Notes under the pieces: generated by a model
Database searches by the model: none
What the model was told of the DNA's origin: nothing
The model's input: the letters and a program-made list of their open reading frames with translations, nothing else
Made by a program: the position numbers and the translations under genes
Shown: piece by piece, positions 10,774-39,390 of the stretch
Layout of the letters: the number at the start of each line of letters is the position of its first letter
Position numbering within the stretch: position 1 is the first letter of the stretch
DNA from: Muricea muricata
Taxonomy: Eukaryota; Cnidaria; Anthozoa; Malacalcyonacea; Plexauridae
Assembly: GCA_963855995.1 (NCBI GenBank)
Contig: OY979717.1
Coordinates: forward strand, 52,459,140-52,523,139
DNA: 64,000 nucleotides
Direction of reading: 5' to 3'

Positions 10774-11459
10774 TTGTTTATGTCAAACATATAGAGATTA
10801 TTTTAAAACTGGAAACCTGTCAAAGGCGAACAATGTCGAAACAAAATATTGAACTGTCAAAAAAGAATCATACCATTTGTTTCTCCGTTATTTGGCCTAA
10901 ATAGTGAGTCAAAGCTGTTCTTCGTTCTGTTTCATGTTTTTTAGTGAGGAAACTCTTCTTCTTTTAGACATAAAAGCCAAATACCCTTTCGCTTCTTCCC
11001 CAACACGGCGGCCATGTTGTGAGCAAAATAACAATACGATTTTCTTCACTAGTGAGAAAAACTGTATAGAAAATTAAAATTCTGATAGGATAAATTTTCT
11101 CTAGTCAAAAAATCATACGTACGGCCAATGAAAACACTTATTCGCTTCTCCGAAGTGAAAATACGATTTTTATTTCACCCATTTAGCTCGCGTAAATCTC
11201 TAGATGTATGGCATAAATAGCTACTCGCATATTCATCATGTAGAAAGCCGTGAACAGAATGGCTAATAGTGTTAATGGGATGATTTGTATGGAATTCGTT
11301 GAAATAACTTTAGCGGCTCCCCTTTTGACCATAATCCATCGATAGACTTACTTCTCGCTCGTAGCTTTTACCTCAATGCAATTAAATATATTCAATGCCT
11401 TCAAACTTTATAATACTATATAGGATATGAAAATATTCAGCTATTGTAAAAACTTTAAT
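10774..11459. other. non-coding stretch
   Basis: No coding family is recognised. Short inverted motifs of the TTCACTAGTGA type occur near 11047 and 11150, resembling arms of the fold-back at 25147-25234. Confidence 0.4.
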
Positions 11460-11869
11460 TTTGATATAAACATGTGACTCAGTGAGACGGTGAAGAATTT
11501 CATTAATTGTGACACTTTAAAATGTTTAAGTGTATATTCCTTATTATCAAAAATACGAAAGCTGCCCGGTATTTTTTAGCACTTTCAACACATAAATTGT
11601 CAAATTACCACGTGAAAACGAAGATAACGTCGTTGAGTTGATATAAAACCTCACCCTGACCCACCCATTATTGTAGCACGTGACGTTATCAGTGGCAACA
11701 TGAATATGATATCGTGACACGTATATTAAACTTTCAAATACTTATGCCCAAAGTCAACATCGTGCCATAATGCTAACATACACTTAACATTAACAGCTGC
11801 ATTAGTTTCCATTTCGTGTCAGAACATCATAGCAGGTTAAGGTGATCCAAATTCAGCTTCCATTCTCGA
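11460..11869 (+). repeat. segmental duplication: upstream region of GPCR 3
   Basis: It is homologous to 8410-8890 (see that entry). A GAGTTGATATAAA block here and in the other copy could be a shared TATA-like element about 230 bases before the start codon. Confidence 0.65.
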
Positions 11870-12760
11870 ATGGATTTAGACATCTATATACAGTTAGTAT
11901 TCTTGTATGTTGTTAACGTTCTCTTTACTTTCTCTGGGATCGTTTTAAACACGTTGGCGATAGCAAGTTTTTGGAAATCGTTTCAGCTTCGAAAGAAAGT
12001 ATGTCATTTTATGATCATGGTGTTGTCGTGTTTTGATTTGGTTTCAGTCGTAATATGTTATCCAGGAATACTGCTCTCGCTTACTTTTTGGTTTAAGGAG
12101 GATTATGATTTTTTGCTTAAAATGATGATCTATGGACATATTGCTGCAATATTTCTTGGATTTTCTGTGCTGATACTTCTTGTGATGAGCATAGAACGAT
12201 ATCTGGGAGCGTATTATCCAATTTTTCATAGCACATCAGTAACCAGACGTAGGTTGCTAACTCTCCTTGGAACATTGCTCGTTTTTCATAGTACCTTAGG
12301 CATCCTTGCTCAAAACGACTGGGTAATTTCTCAATCAGTCTATTTAATAGTTTTTCTTGGCATTACATCCATGCTAATCTTCTTCATCAACTTTAAACTG
12401 TATAAAATTTCCAGGCAAATACGCCGAAGGAAAGCTGCAGTATCACCCGAGCAAACTCAGCAAAGAATGAGAATAAATTTGAAAAACATTTCAACTTGTT
12501 TGTTGGCTGTTGCCTGCATTGGGCTGTTGTCTATTCCAACCTGTGTATACATTGTTTTTAACATCAACACAAAAGGTAAATGGGATTCCAACGCAGCATT
12601 ATCTTATGTTTGGACGGCAACAATATACACCATGAATTGCACATTTAATAGCTTGATCTTTTTCTGGAAGAATAAAGTTTTACGCATCGAAGGAATAAAG
12701 ATACTAATAACGCTAGAAGGCCGTCTTTTTGGATCTTTTTGGATCAAATCCATATCATAG
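11870..12760 (+). CDS. class A (rhodopsin-like) GPCR, cluster copy 3
   Basis: This is a single-exon gene of 296 codons and an intact paralogue of the gene at 5943. It starts with the same M-D-L-x-I-Y-I-Q-L-V-F segment that begins TM1, preceded by the shared upstream block, which supports this ATG. Seven hydrophobic segments are visible, with F-D-L-V in TM2, M-S-I-E-R-Y ending TM3, S-V-T-R-R-R in ICL2 and N-S-L-I-F in TM7. The ECL disulphide cysteines and TM6 tryptophan are again missing. Against GPCR 1 the main changes lie in TM3, TM4-ECL2 and the C-terminal tail; ICL3 carries a small insertion (T-Q-Q after S-P-E-Q). Divergence centred on TM3-ECL2 would fit a changed ligand site, but that is inference. 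Confidence 0.88.
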   Translation: MDLDIYIQLVFLYVVNVLFTFSGIVLNTLAIASFWKSFQLRKKVCHFMIMVLSCFDLVSVVICYPGILLSLTFWFKEDYDFLLKMMIYGHIAAIFLGFSVLILLVMSIERYLGAYYPIFHSTSVTRRRLLTLLGTLLVFHSTLGILAQNDWVISQSVYLIVFLGITSMLIFFINFKLYKISRQIRRRKAAVSPEQTQQRMRINLKNISTCLLAVACIGLLSIPTCVYIVFNINTKGKWDSNAALSYVWTATIYTMNCTFNSLIFFWKNKVLRIEGIKILITLEGRLFGSFWIKSIS

Positions 12761-13231
12761 TAATATGACATTTCGTTTTTATAAAGAGATACATAGGAAG
12801 CTTTGCATGGACGAAGTGTTTTACTGGGAATAACAGCAACCGAGGAGCGAAGTCAAAGTTTGCGCGTTGTTTGCCGATCTCTCTACCAATAAAGCAGCCA
12901 TTTTCAAACATTTTGTTGGCTGGTAGTCGGAAATTTTTGTAATCGCTTCTTTCACATCCGTGACACCGATTAAGACATCTAAGCAAAATCCAAACAGCGC
13001 TTTAACCTTCCTGTGCCTGACGTACAATGTGATTACTTTTGACTAGTATCAAAGTTAAAAAGCTCAAATGAATCAAACAATTAACTGTAGTTGTTAAAAG
13101 TATAATTTCATCAAGAAATTAGATCATTTTATTCCTTCATAAAATACTTTTAACAGCCGCAGTATTTGGCATCATTTGAATATTTTATCTTTCTATCTGA
13201 ACGATCGAATATTTCCGACGACTGCTAATAT
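12761..13231. other. 3' flank of GPCR 3, no gene recognised
   Basis: Minus-strand open frames here (12744-12986 and 12821-13027) resemble no family I know. No clear polyadenylation signal was fixed. Confidence 0.4.
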
Positions 13232-13592
13232 ACAGGGCGAGTAAAAAAAAACTGATGCCCTTTCAAATTCAAGTTAGCGCCACGAATTTGATTACGGTTT
13301 ATTCCCGTGGGTCTGTATTGTTGTCTCGTTTCTGACTTTGTCTAGTTTCTGACAAGTCTTGCCCGGCTAGAATTACGCATTTTAACTTCCACAGGGAATT
13401 AGATTTTGTTTCACATCAACGTTTGTCAAATTGCAAGAATGCAATGTGCTAGTTTGAATTTCAGTATTAATTTTTTTACTCACCCTGTACTGTCTACTAA
13501 TCACGATCTCTCTGTAGACCCATGGGAATGTACCGTAATGAAATTCACGGCTAATTTAAATTTGAAAGGCATCAGTTTTTTATTCATCCTGT
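13232..13592. mobile_element. MITE-like element with about 95-bp terminal inverted repeats
   Basis: The left arm starts ACAGGGCGAGTAAAAA and contains AACTGATGCC, TTTCAAATT and CCCGTGGGTCTGT; the right arm is its reverse complement and ends ATTCATCCTG. An extra copy of the terminal motif (TTTTACTCACCCTGTA) lies inside at about 13476, suggesting a nested or rearranged copy. No transposase is encoded. Confidence 0.6.
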
Positions 13593-14571
13593 TTTATGAA
13601 CATAATTAACTAGCATAAGCATATAGAGTACATAAAATGATAATTTTATCCACTTTTTTATTTCTTCGGTAAGTACAAGCTTTCTTTTACAGCATGACGG
13701 TATCTGGACAGCAACATATTTAGTAAAGCTCAATGCGGAACTAGATATTTTTATCCCATTAACGTCATGAGCCTATAAGTGGGGCTTACTCTTTTTACAC
13801 TGCAAATTTATTTACTCCGGCCCAGGTGTACAATAATTTTTGGACAGTCCCAAGCTCATGGTATAGTTTCCAAAAGAAGTGTCAGTCATGTTTAAAAGAA
13901 AGATCTTCGAAACGTGATAGTTTTTCATGTCGGCATGATTTATAAGTATACTGGACAGATCTTTCTTTATGGTTCCTTAATAAATTTCATCGTCATGCCA
14001 CACAGTTTTCAGTTAAAAGAAATCGTGATTCTCCCAGACTGCATTGTAATTCAGTTTCGACACTGGCGTGGGTGCGCACTTCAAATGCCTCTTTAACAGA
14101 TATTAGTCATAGCTTAAACTAACTTATTCTTTCAGTCTACGAGAATCCATTCTTCACATATTGACAATGTACTAGTTGGAGAGAGCGTGTGGTTTTATGA
14201 TCGCCATTCGCCAACTTGTTTTTTTTTTTAAACTGGAAAACCCGCCAGCTTTGAAACTCGGTAAAACCTCTATCAAGTAACCTGAAACAATTAAAGAGAA
14301 ATGTCTGCCTTAATTTACGTTGAAATCAGTATAAATAGTCGCATCTTCTCGCGAATAAGGCATAATCATAGGCATCATCGATTGCTAGCTTATTACACTC
14401 AGTGTGACCTCCAGGGCCACTCAGCTGTGCAACATGTCCCCCTATTTTTATGTGATTGACTGGCCAAAATAATGGCGGTTCAGTCAGTTCAGCGTTTCTA
14501 TTGGCTAGAAAAGGCAATTGAACCTACACATAATGAACATGCGTAATGCGACATGCGCGGCTACACAGACT
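13593..14571. other. no gene recognised
   Basis: Only short frames are present. A T-run lies near 14220. Nothing identifiable was found. Confidence 0.4.
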
Positions 14572-14680
14572 TCAAAGGTTTCGACTCGAGTGACAATATT
14601 GTTAACAACCAGGAGCAATGTTGCCATAACAACATTGTTACATCCTGTTTTTAACAGGATCTGATTTTTCGCCGTGTATA
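14572..14680. repeat. degraded relative of the 158-395 MITE
   Basis: It shares the CAATATTGTTAACAA, GAGCAATGTTG, AACATTGTTAC and ATCCTGTTTTTAACAGGAT style of short palindromes but is too diverged to align end to end. Confidence 0.35.
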
Positions 14681-14687
14681 ATAAAGA

Positions 14688-15060
14688 CAAATCACTTTGT
14701 ATTCTGTGCAACATCATTGAAGGTTATATAAAGTATAAGTTTCATAGTTTCCATACAATTTTCGATTTAATTTTTTTCAGCGTACCATCAGTGAATGTGA
14801 TTTTTTTCATTTGCCTTCATTTTATATCGTTGCGCTTTGCGGAATATATCTTTCATTTTTTTTATGAAATTCTTTAAAGGTAGTGTTTATAACCAGTTTT
14901 CAAAATCGTATTGAACATAAAAGATATGTGAACTAAAAAACATTGAATTGAAATTCTAACACGAAATTGAAAACCACATACAGCTGTTAAATATTGATTA
15001 AAACGGCTAGCGTTGGAGCTTTGACAACTCTAAAGTGTACTGGAATGTTTCCTAGTTTTA
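14688..15060 (+). repeat. duplicated upstream block of the GPCR cluster, second copy
   Basis: It aligns with about 5300-5600 upstream of GPCR 1. Shared landmarks are TTTGTATT plus GCAACATCAT, TATATAA, ATAACCAGTTT, CAGCTGTT and a GCGTTGGAG or GCGTTAGAG block. It probably came with the gene that is now pseudogene 4. Confidence 0.55.
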
Positions 15061-16178
15061 GTCTTTACCTATTGTGACAGTAACACAAAACAGTAGCAAA
15101 GCCAGCCCGACAATTTGATCATCCTATGCAAATTTAAATCATTATCATTATTCATTTCTTTAGAAATTGATTCCTTATACGGTCTATAAACACAGAAAAA
15201 TAACATTTGCATAACCAAATGTTGGGCGAAGCCATCGCCACTGATCTAAAGCGAACTTAAACCTTGGCTTTGTTTTGGAAGTTAACAGTTTCCAGAAAAA
15301 GGACTATATACACAGGGTGCATAAGAAACTGAACATACATAATTTAATTAATCATCTCCACTATACGCGAAGAGGCTCAAAGTATTTTTTATCAGTGCAT
15401 ATAAAGAAATTGTTTTGGAATTTGTAGTGTAGACTGATAAAAGAAAGAGTTTATTTTTTCGAATAGATTAAAAATGGCTTGCACTGTTTAAGAAATATGC
15501 TTGTCCTTTATAACCAATTCAAAAACTTCATACATACTTTTCAAAATAAGGATTGTTTCTCATTATTATAATTAAATGTTTCTTGGGAGCTGTATGCAAA
15601 TCAGGTAAAGTAATAAATAAAGCACGCACAAGCATTTTTCATAAAACTGGAGACGTGCATGACTTTTTAAAGGCCTATAATACTTAAAGAAATGTCCTGA
15701 AATTTCGAATACGTAATACAACGACAGCAAAAATTTGTCCATCAACTCACTCAAATTTACGTTTGAGCATTCCAGTTGTGTGCGAGAACGCCTTCGGTTT
15801 TGAGAGTTTAAATTGATTAATTTCCATTTATTTTACAATATACTGTATGTACCCAAACAGTTCATATTAATTAGCAAAAAAGTAATTTCCAATTTTGTTT
15901 TTATACGCCCAGCTATACGCATTGCTACGCCCTATTTTCTTGTACATGTATGTAACTATAGTCAACATATTGAACGAGGATTTGCTGAATGGAAACGTAG
16001 ACATTCCAGTCATACTTTCCAAGGGTTAAATCTTCTTCAATACGTTACACTTAATAGTAACTTTGTGCTAATATCTGATTTTGAACATTGACAGCTGGTT
16101 TTGATTAATTCTCAGTATTCCATGTCGGAACATCATATTATTAAAGATTGAGGTCTAACTTAGTTCAGCTTTTATTCT
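15061..16178. other. region before GPCR pseudogene 4, no gene recognised
   Basis: The stretch is AT-rich with short frames only. Cluster-like 5' sequence (GGAACATCATATTATT) reappears just before the pseudogene at about 16126. Confidence 0.4.
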
Positions 16179-16837
16179 CAAGCTTTTATTTACATCCAGG
16201 TAGTACTCTCGTATGCCGTTGTACTTTTCAGTTTTTCTGTAGTCGTTTTAAACACATTGGTGATAGCCAGTTTTTGAAAATCGTCTCAACTGGAAAAGAA
16301 AATTATGTTATTTCATGATCATGGTGTTGTAGTGTCTCTACTAGGTTTCAGTCGTAACATGTGTTATCCAGGAATATTGCTCTGTCTTTTTTTTGGTTAA
16401 AGGAGAACTATGATTTATTGCCTAATGTGATGATATATTTTTACATTGCTTCTGCATTTCTTGGATTTAACAATTTTTGTTGTCATTAGACTTTTGATAT
16501 TCTAATTGTTCATCAATTGCAACCTCAAACTATTTAAAATTTCCAGAGAAGTGCGCAGGAGGAAAGCAGTATCACCCGAGCGAAGAATAACAAAAAATTT
16601 AAAAAACATTTCGTCTTGTTTATTGGCTGTTCCCTGCATTGGGCTGTTACCTATTTCATGCAACCTGTGTATACATTGTTTTTAATACTCACACAAAAGC
16701 GAATGGAATACCAGCGCGGGGTTATCTTACGTTTGGACAGCAATACTGGATTCCTGATGAACTGTATGTACATTTAATCGATTTTTTTTCTGGAAGAACA
16801 AAGTTTTTTACGCATCGAAGTAATAAAAATGCTAGAG
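16179..16837 (+). pseudogene. class A GPCR pseudogene, cluster copy 4, internal deletion
   Basis: Nucleotide homology to the other cluster copies is clear: AACACATTGGTGATAGC in TM1, CATTTCATGATCATGGTGTT before TM2, GTATCACCCGAGC in ICL3 and TTACGCATCGAAG after TM7. The start codon is lost, a TGA replaces the TM1 tryptophan, and several one-base indels occur. Near 16467 the sequence jumps from the start of TM3 (TTCTTGGATTT) to TM5 (CAATTTTTGTTGTCATTA). About 240 bases are therefore missing, including the E-R-Y motif and TM4. It cannot encode a receptor. Confidence 0.85.
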
Positions 16838-17305
16838 ACTACGGTGACCCACTAGTGTCATGTCAACATTTTTCTTTCGAGTTTGACAAAACACTTTTCA
16901 TGCACGAAATTCTAAAAATAAAAATGCAATGAAATCTGATCATGCAATTATATTAATTTAAAAAAATTACCTTTGTCAGGACTTTTTTGCAGAAAAAGTA
17001 ACACAAAGCACTCATAATCTGACATATTTATTTTATTTTTTATAATAGTAATGATCAATATTTTCAACTAAATAAAATAAAATAATTAGTATATGTATCA
17101 CCTCAGTCCTCACCAACTTACATGATCTATTTACCTACTTTATAATCAATTCCTTAAGCTGCACTCCTCCGCACTTTATTATTCCTACAGTCTAACACAT
17201 GTACAAGCATACTTTACTTGTTAAAAAGAATATAGCAGTACTAGTATACCAGCTTTGTCAATCAAGCCGCCAAACTTGTTCAGCTAGTGCTCAGCCAGGA
17301 AGTTT
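16838..17305. other. AT-rich stretch, no gene recognised
   Basis: No coding or repeat structure is recognised beyond low complexity. Confidence 0.4.
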
Positions 17306-17815
17306 ACTGTATATCTGGTCTGTGGCAAATGTTTAGAACTTTTGCGCTTCGCTGTGATTGGTCAATTTTACGAATTCTGAAATCCACAAAGAAACATGAA
17401 CGACAAAGTGAACGTGTAACACTTGCGTCTATTTATAACAATATTTTTCGACTCTACCACAATTAATACATGGTTTATTAAGCTTATCAGGGGAAAAGAT
17501 CTTCAAAGTTACACCCATATCGATTTAAGCAAAATACGTACGTTATTTAATGCATAAAATGTCGGTATTGAAGCAGCAATTTGTAATTCTTTGTGGCACC
17601 ACTGACATCAGTTGGCAACATGAAGTTGTGTATTACACTACTTTTTTCATCCTAGACGTCGTTTTTATGTCTGAATTTCTATCCTATTCGGTGGATACCT
17701 TTTTGAAGACTATTGACTGTTAACTATATGGACTACAGTGGCTGGAGTTGAACAAAATAGGTACAAAACGGATAATGGGTGTATTAAACATTTGCCACAG
17801 ACTGGGTATATTGTA
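17306..17815. mobile_element. candidate non-autonomous DNA transposon with about 30-bp terminal inverted repeats
   Basis: ACTGTATATCTGGTCTGTGG plus CAAATGTTTA on the left is matched by its reverse complement on the right (TAAACATTTGCCACAGACTG plus GGTATATTGTAT), with one or two mismatches. The internal sequence has no transposase. Confidence 0.45.
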
Positions 17816-19790
17816 TGTCTTTCAGGGCTGAAGTTAGAAGTGTTAACTGTGCACGTGGGGGTGAGATTGGGGAATATTGCTATACTTGTTTGCTGCCTAA
17901 CTAATGTCTTTTGAAATCAAACTTATTTAATTAAAAAGAAATTAGTCTGGCAGAACCCAAAATATATGAATAACTCCCCTCCCTCGAATTATTCACGGTC
18001 ACTCCCCACTCCCCACTCCCAATCAACACTCTAGCTTCACCTCTGACCTTATCAGTACAGCAACAAATTTGAAAACCTTATATTTGTGACTTTTAGTGGT
18101 ACAGTTTATAGTTGGGGGGGGGGGGGGCTGGCACAGACAACAGTTTTAGGGTGCCATAAATGACAAATAGTTAACGTTGTAAATAATACATGAGCAACAT
18201 TGAATGATATTTAGATCATCAAAATAATCTATATTGTTCAAGGTAATCTTCAATGAAGTATAAATAGTATTGGCGTAATTCATCAGCAAAACGGGACCAG
18301 AACAGTTTTCTAGCACCTAATATAATGCCGAATTCTAACCTCGCACAAGAAGCTTCATAAGTGCTTACGATCTTCGATCACCGTATCGCACGTCACAAAA
18401 TCTCGCCTTCCGATTGGTTGGATACCTTCGACCGTGTTCCAAAGTTACTATATTTAGTAACAAAAAACCGCGCACCGTGTCAAAATCGTGTCTGAAAAAA
18501 ATCGCAGTCGCATGTTACGATCATTTTCCGACCATGATTAACAACTTCGACAATCATTCGTTTACACTTCGTGGAAAACTATAAATACTCTTGAATTGCA
18601 GGGGGTTGCCATCGTTCGAACGTATATTATATATTTATACCGCTCAAGAGATAGGTTTTGAGATCTTTGCGTCAGTTTTGGGGGATTTTTGCTGAGATAA
18701 TGATAAAATGTTGGTGTAGCAGATGAAATTTGAAACGTAACAAATAATGTGTGTGAACACTGACACTTGTACTAATCTCTTTGTCTCGTTTGACTAACAT
18801 AAATAAATAAAATAACATCTCAAAAACCTGACCGTGTCTCAAGCCACACTCAGTATACCCTAGATCCACCCCTGGACATCTCGGATCTCTTGTAGTTTCC
18901 GAACCCTTTTGTTGTTTCGTTACGACCGCTTTGTTGGTTGTTTAATCTCCTAGAATGAGGAATCTACTTGAGGAAATTATTGGTAAGTCACAAACTTCTG
19001 AACGATAGACGTAAGGCAAGAGATTGCTTTGTTTATTGTGCTAAAATTTCTCATCATTAGGTGTTTTTGTCTCAAGGGCGATCTTGTGTCTTTTTCATTT
19101 TTTTATACTGCAATATGTCTGCCATCTTTCCCGCCAACGTCGGTTGCATCCATGATATTGTAAAGTGTGCCAGAAAGTTAATCCTGGGAACGAGGCTGGG
19201 TGGATTGATCACAGAGGAAATGACAACCCATCATGAACGTAACTGGAGCGTTAATTTGGTTATATTTCCATGCATGACACGCAAAAATTCTTTTCAAATT
19301 GGTTGGATTTCAAAAAACTCAAAAGTTAAGAAATTCGTCCGGCAGAGCGCGAATTCGCGAATAAATGAAAAACACCTTCCAATTATCGTTCTAATTACGC
19401 CTCTGTTCCCATTATGGACTAAATTTCGATGTTGAGTGGAATTACTAATTTTGGGATGCTCTTTCTAGCTGTGCTGATATTACAAATCATGTGTATTGTC
19501 TGTCCGAATTCCGATTATGAGACGATCATTTCCGATTGTACCGTAGTGGTAGCGAACCATGCACAGAGAACATGTCATTGTTCAATGTCCACATGGCCTG
19601 GAGTCGAACGTTGTTATTACTCTTCCTCTGTTATCACTGGTAGTGCAGTACAGTATTTTTTTACCTTTTCGAAAGAACCTGTTCTGTCCAGCTATTCTTG
19701 CTGCCAAATGATAACAGCATAATATAATCGTCGGAAATATTGATAAAACAGTAGAGTCGCCGACTCTAACTGGCCACGCATCAAAACAAG
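17816..19790. other. intergenic region upstream of SLC25A1
   Basis: A run of about 14 G lies near 18114. At 18955-18982 an ATG followed by nine codons ends at a perfect donor (GGTAAGT), a possible lone first exon with no visible partner. At 19429-19722 an open frame of 97 codons begins with a hydrophobic, signal-peptide-like segment and is cysteine-rich; it ends 68 bases before the carrier start and is unrecognised. A short perfect palindrome (TAGAGTCGCCGACTCTA) lies at 19752-19768. Confidence 0.35.
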
Positions 19791-36881
<17,091 letters not shown>

Positions 36882-37114
36882 CTCGAATGGAGGAGGTGGA
36901 AATGCCGATGAACGTGTACAAATGTCGTGAACATGTACAAAAGATATGACGAAGCACTACTCATGCGCAACACATGCGCATGATTTGTCCAATCATGCTA
37001 ACCTACAACAAGCGGATAATACATAATGAACAGTGAAAGATACTTAGTATATATTTTATGAATTGACTAGAAATATTTTATGGAATTTCATTACTTACTT
37101 GCTAGCCTTGTGAT

Positions 37115-37120
37115 AATAAA
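37115..37120 (+). terminator. candidate polyadenylation signal of SLC25A1
   Basis: AATAAA lies 234 bases after the stop codon, and no earlier canonical hexamer was noticed. Confidence 0.4.
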
Positions 37121-38214
37121 ATTTTGTGATACTCGAAGCCAGTAGCAGGTGTCAATATTTTTTTGGGGGGGTGCATCGTAATATACTTGAGTTGCGTTCT
37201 CACTTTCATTGAATTTAGGGAATTGCAATATTTCGCACTGGGATTTGTGTTTTCATCTCCGATACGTCTCGAAAACGTCGCTTTCTATTTAAGGTGGCCC
37301 CCTACAGTTTGGTACAGTTTATATATCATTTATATGGATCAGTGACATCAGACGTCATCCTCACGACTTGCGCGTGGAATTTTCGTGGTTCGGCAAACAA
37401 TATGAAACAAGCTGCGGAAAGTTGTTTTTGAGTTGTTTTTTTTGCGCCAAAACATGGCAATTCTTCGCTTTTTCTCGAATTTTTTAAAAGTTAAAGAGTA
37501 CCTATGTTTTAACCAGTTTTTAAGATATATTTTAACGTGTTCTTTGGCATTTATGTTCAAGCAATGTCTTTAACGATGCTAAAAAATAATCGCGGATCAA
37601 AATGCTATCTTGAACTGTCTTCAAAAGGATTCTCCAATTGTGGACAAAAGTTATGTAAGTCCTGTCATTCAACTCCATTCAGATGTAGTATTTTATCTGT
37701 TGAATTTAATATAAAAGTACACTGCAGACAGTTACAAATAATAGGAGTTGCTATAATACTTGTTTTAGACCAATTTTTTAACTTGCAGTTGAATGTTTTG
37801 AAACATTTTTACACGGATTTATCAACAAGAAATTTGATGAACTATGCATCAATTCAATTAGTATAGTGTTTTCGTGTTTTGTTTTCTAGAGATTTATCTT
37901 GTATTGGTTGATATAGTGATTTACCAGGAAGAAAAAACTTTTTCCACCTCTGATGCCGTTATTAACACTGATGAAGGTCCTACAATCAGGGAACAATTCC
38001 GTGGGACAGTCATGGAAATCTACGCGCGTGATTGGACTAAAAATAAAAAATATGTAATTCACCTACAAACTCTGATCACACTTTGATTTAAATTTTACCT
38101 TTTCCCTCTCCCATGCCCCCACCGATCAATGTTAGTCCTTGTACAGTGTTTTTTTTTGTTTGAAAACAATATAGATACATTTATGTATGTGATGTCGTTC
38201 CAGAACCAACATTG
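37121..38214. other. intergenic region, no gene recognised
   Basis: Open frames at 37537-37866 and 37874-38086 resemble no family I know. The sequence has the look of old repeat debris. Confidence 0.4.
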
Positions 38215-38850
38215 GCCGGGGGGGGGGAAGGGACGTGAAGGGACGGGACGGGACGGGACGGGACGGGACGGGACGGGACGGGACGGGACGGGACGGGAAG
38301 GGAAGGGAAGGGACGGGACGGGACGGGACGGGACGGGACGGGACGGGACGGGACGGGACGGGACGGGACGGGACGGGACGGGACGGGACGGGAAGGGAAG
38401 GGAAGGGAAGGGAAGGGAAGGGAAGGGAAGGGAAGGGAAGGGAAGGGAAGGGAAGGGAAGGGAAGGGAAGGGAAGGGAAGGGAAGGGAAGGGAAGGGAAG
38501 GGAAGGGAAGGGAAGGGAAGGGAAGGGAAGGGAAGGGAAGGGAAGGGAAGGGAAGGGAAGGGAAGGGAAGGGAAGGGAAGGGAAGGGAAGGGAAGGGAAG
38601 GGAAGGGAAGGGAAGGGAAGGGAAGGGAAGGGAAGGGAAGGGAAGGGAAGGGAAGGGAAGGGAAGGGAAGGGAAGGGAAGGGAAGGGAAGGGAAGGGAAG
38701 GGAAGGGAAGGGAAGGGAAGGGAAGGGAAGGGAAGGGAAGGGAAGGGAAGGGAAGGGAAGGGAAGGGAAGGGAAGGGAAGGGAAGGGAAGGGAAGGGAAG
38801 GGAAGGGAAGGGAAGGGAAGGGAAGGGAAGGGAAGGGAAGGGAAGGGAGA
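38215..38850. repeat. GGGAC and GGGAA pentanucleotide array
   Basis: About 125 units of five bases. The left third is mainly GGGAC with a few GGGAA units; from about 38390 it is purely GGGAA. Every unit has three G spaced by two bases, an ideal G-quadruplex pattern. The open frames across it on both strands are artefacts of the period. Confidence 0.96.
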
Positions 38851-39095
38851 AAATATAGCGATATTTTTAACGTAAATTTCTACTTTATCATGTACATAGA
38901 ACAACCATGTTCTAGTTTGTCGCAAACTAATTATTCCATGATTGTAGCCTGCTCTGGTGCCCACGTATTACTGAACGCTTTGTTGAGATAAAATATGGCT
39001 GAAGTTCAAACGCGCAGCCTAAGCATTTCGCTATCCAAAATTGTCACCTATAATATTTTGCAAAGTGTCCACCATAATAGCTAAGTTTGACATTT

Positions 39096-39101
39096 TTTAT
39101 T
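39096..39101 (-). terminator. candidate polyadenylation signal of the AlkP-family gene
   Basis: AATAAA on the minus strand, 45 bases past the TGA stop. Confidence 0.4.
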
Positions 39102-39145
39102 TAACAGTTTATACATGACTTAATTTAAAAGAACTGTAACAAGCT

Positions 39146-39390
39146 TCATAAATAATTTAGAATACACAATAAAACGCAAACGAGTAACGATTGATGAAAT
39201 CGGTTCATATATCTTCTGGCTTTGCTTGTAGCTGCTACTTGACGCTCATCAAATGCTTCATTTAACACTCTTCCAGTCATATATTGTCCTTTTTTCAAGC
39301 CCAAAGCATGGAGGGTAGTTTGAACGACATCTCTGTTGGCCACGTACCTCTTGCTGGCACTCATGTTGTATTTCTTTCTTATTCCTGGAC
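39146..39390 (-). CDS. AlkP-family gene exon 7 and stop
   Basis: The acceptor is CTCTAG|GTCCAGG. It encodes P-G-I-R-K-K onward, the conserved D-V-V-Q-T-T-L-H-A-L-G-L segment and a hydrophobic last 15 residues (L-L-V-C-V-L-L-C-I-L) consistent with a GPI signal or tail anchor. Confidence 0.85.

Noticed and set aside
38095..38964. Long Pro/Ser/Leu/Phe and Gly/Arg/Glu frames
   Set aside because: They only read the pentanucleotide array; a five-base period keeps frames open on both strands.
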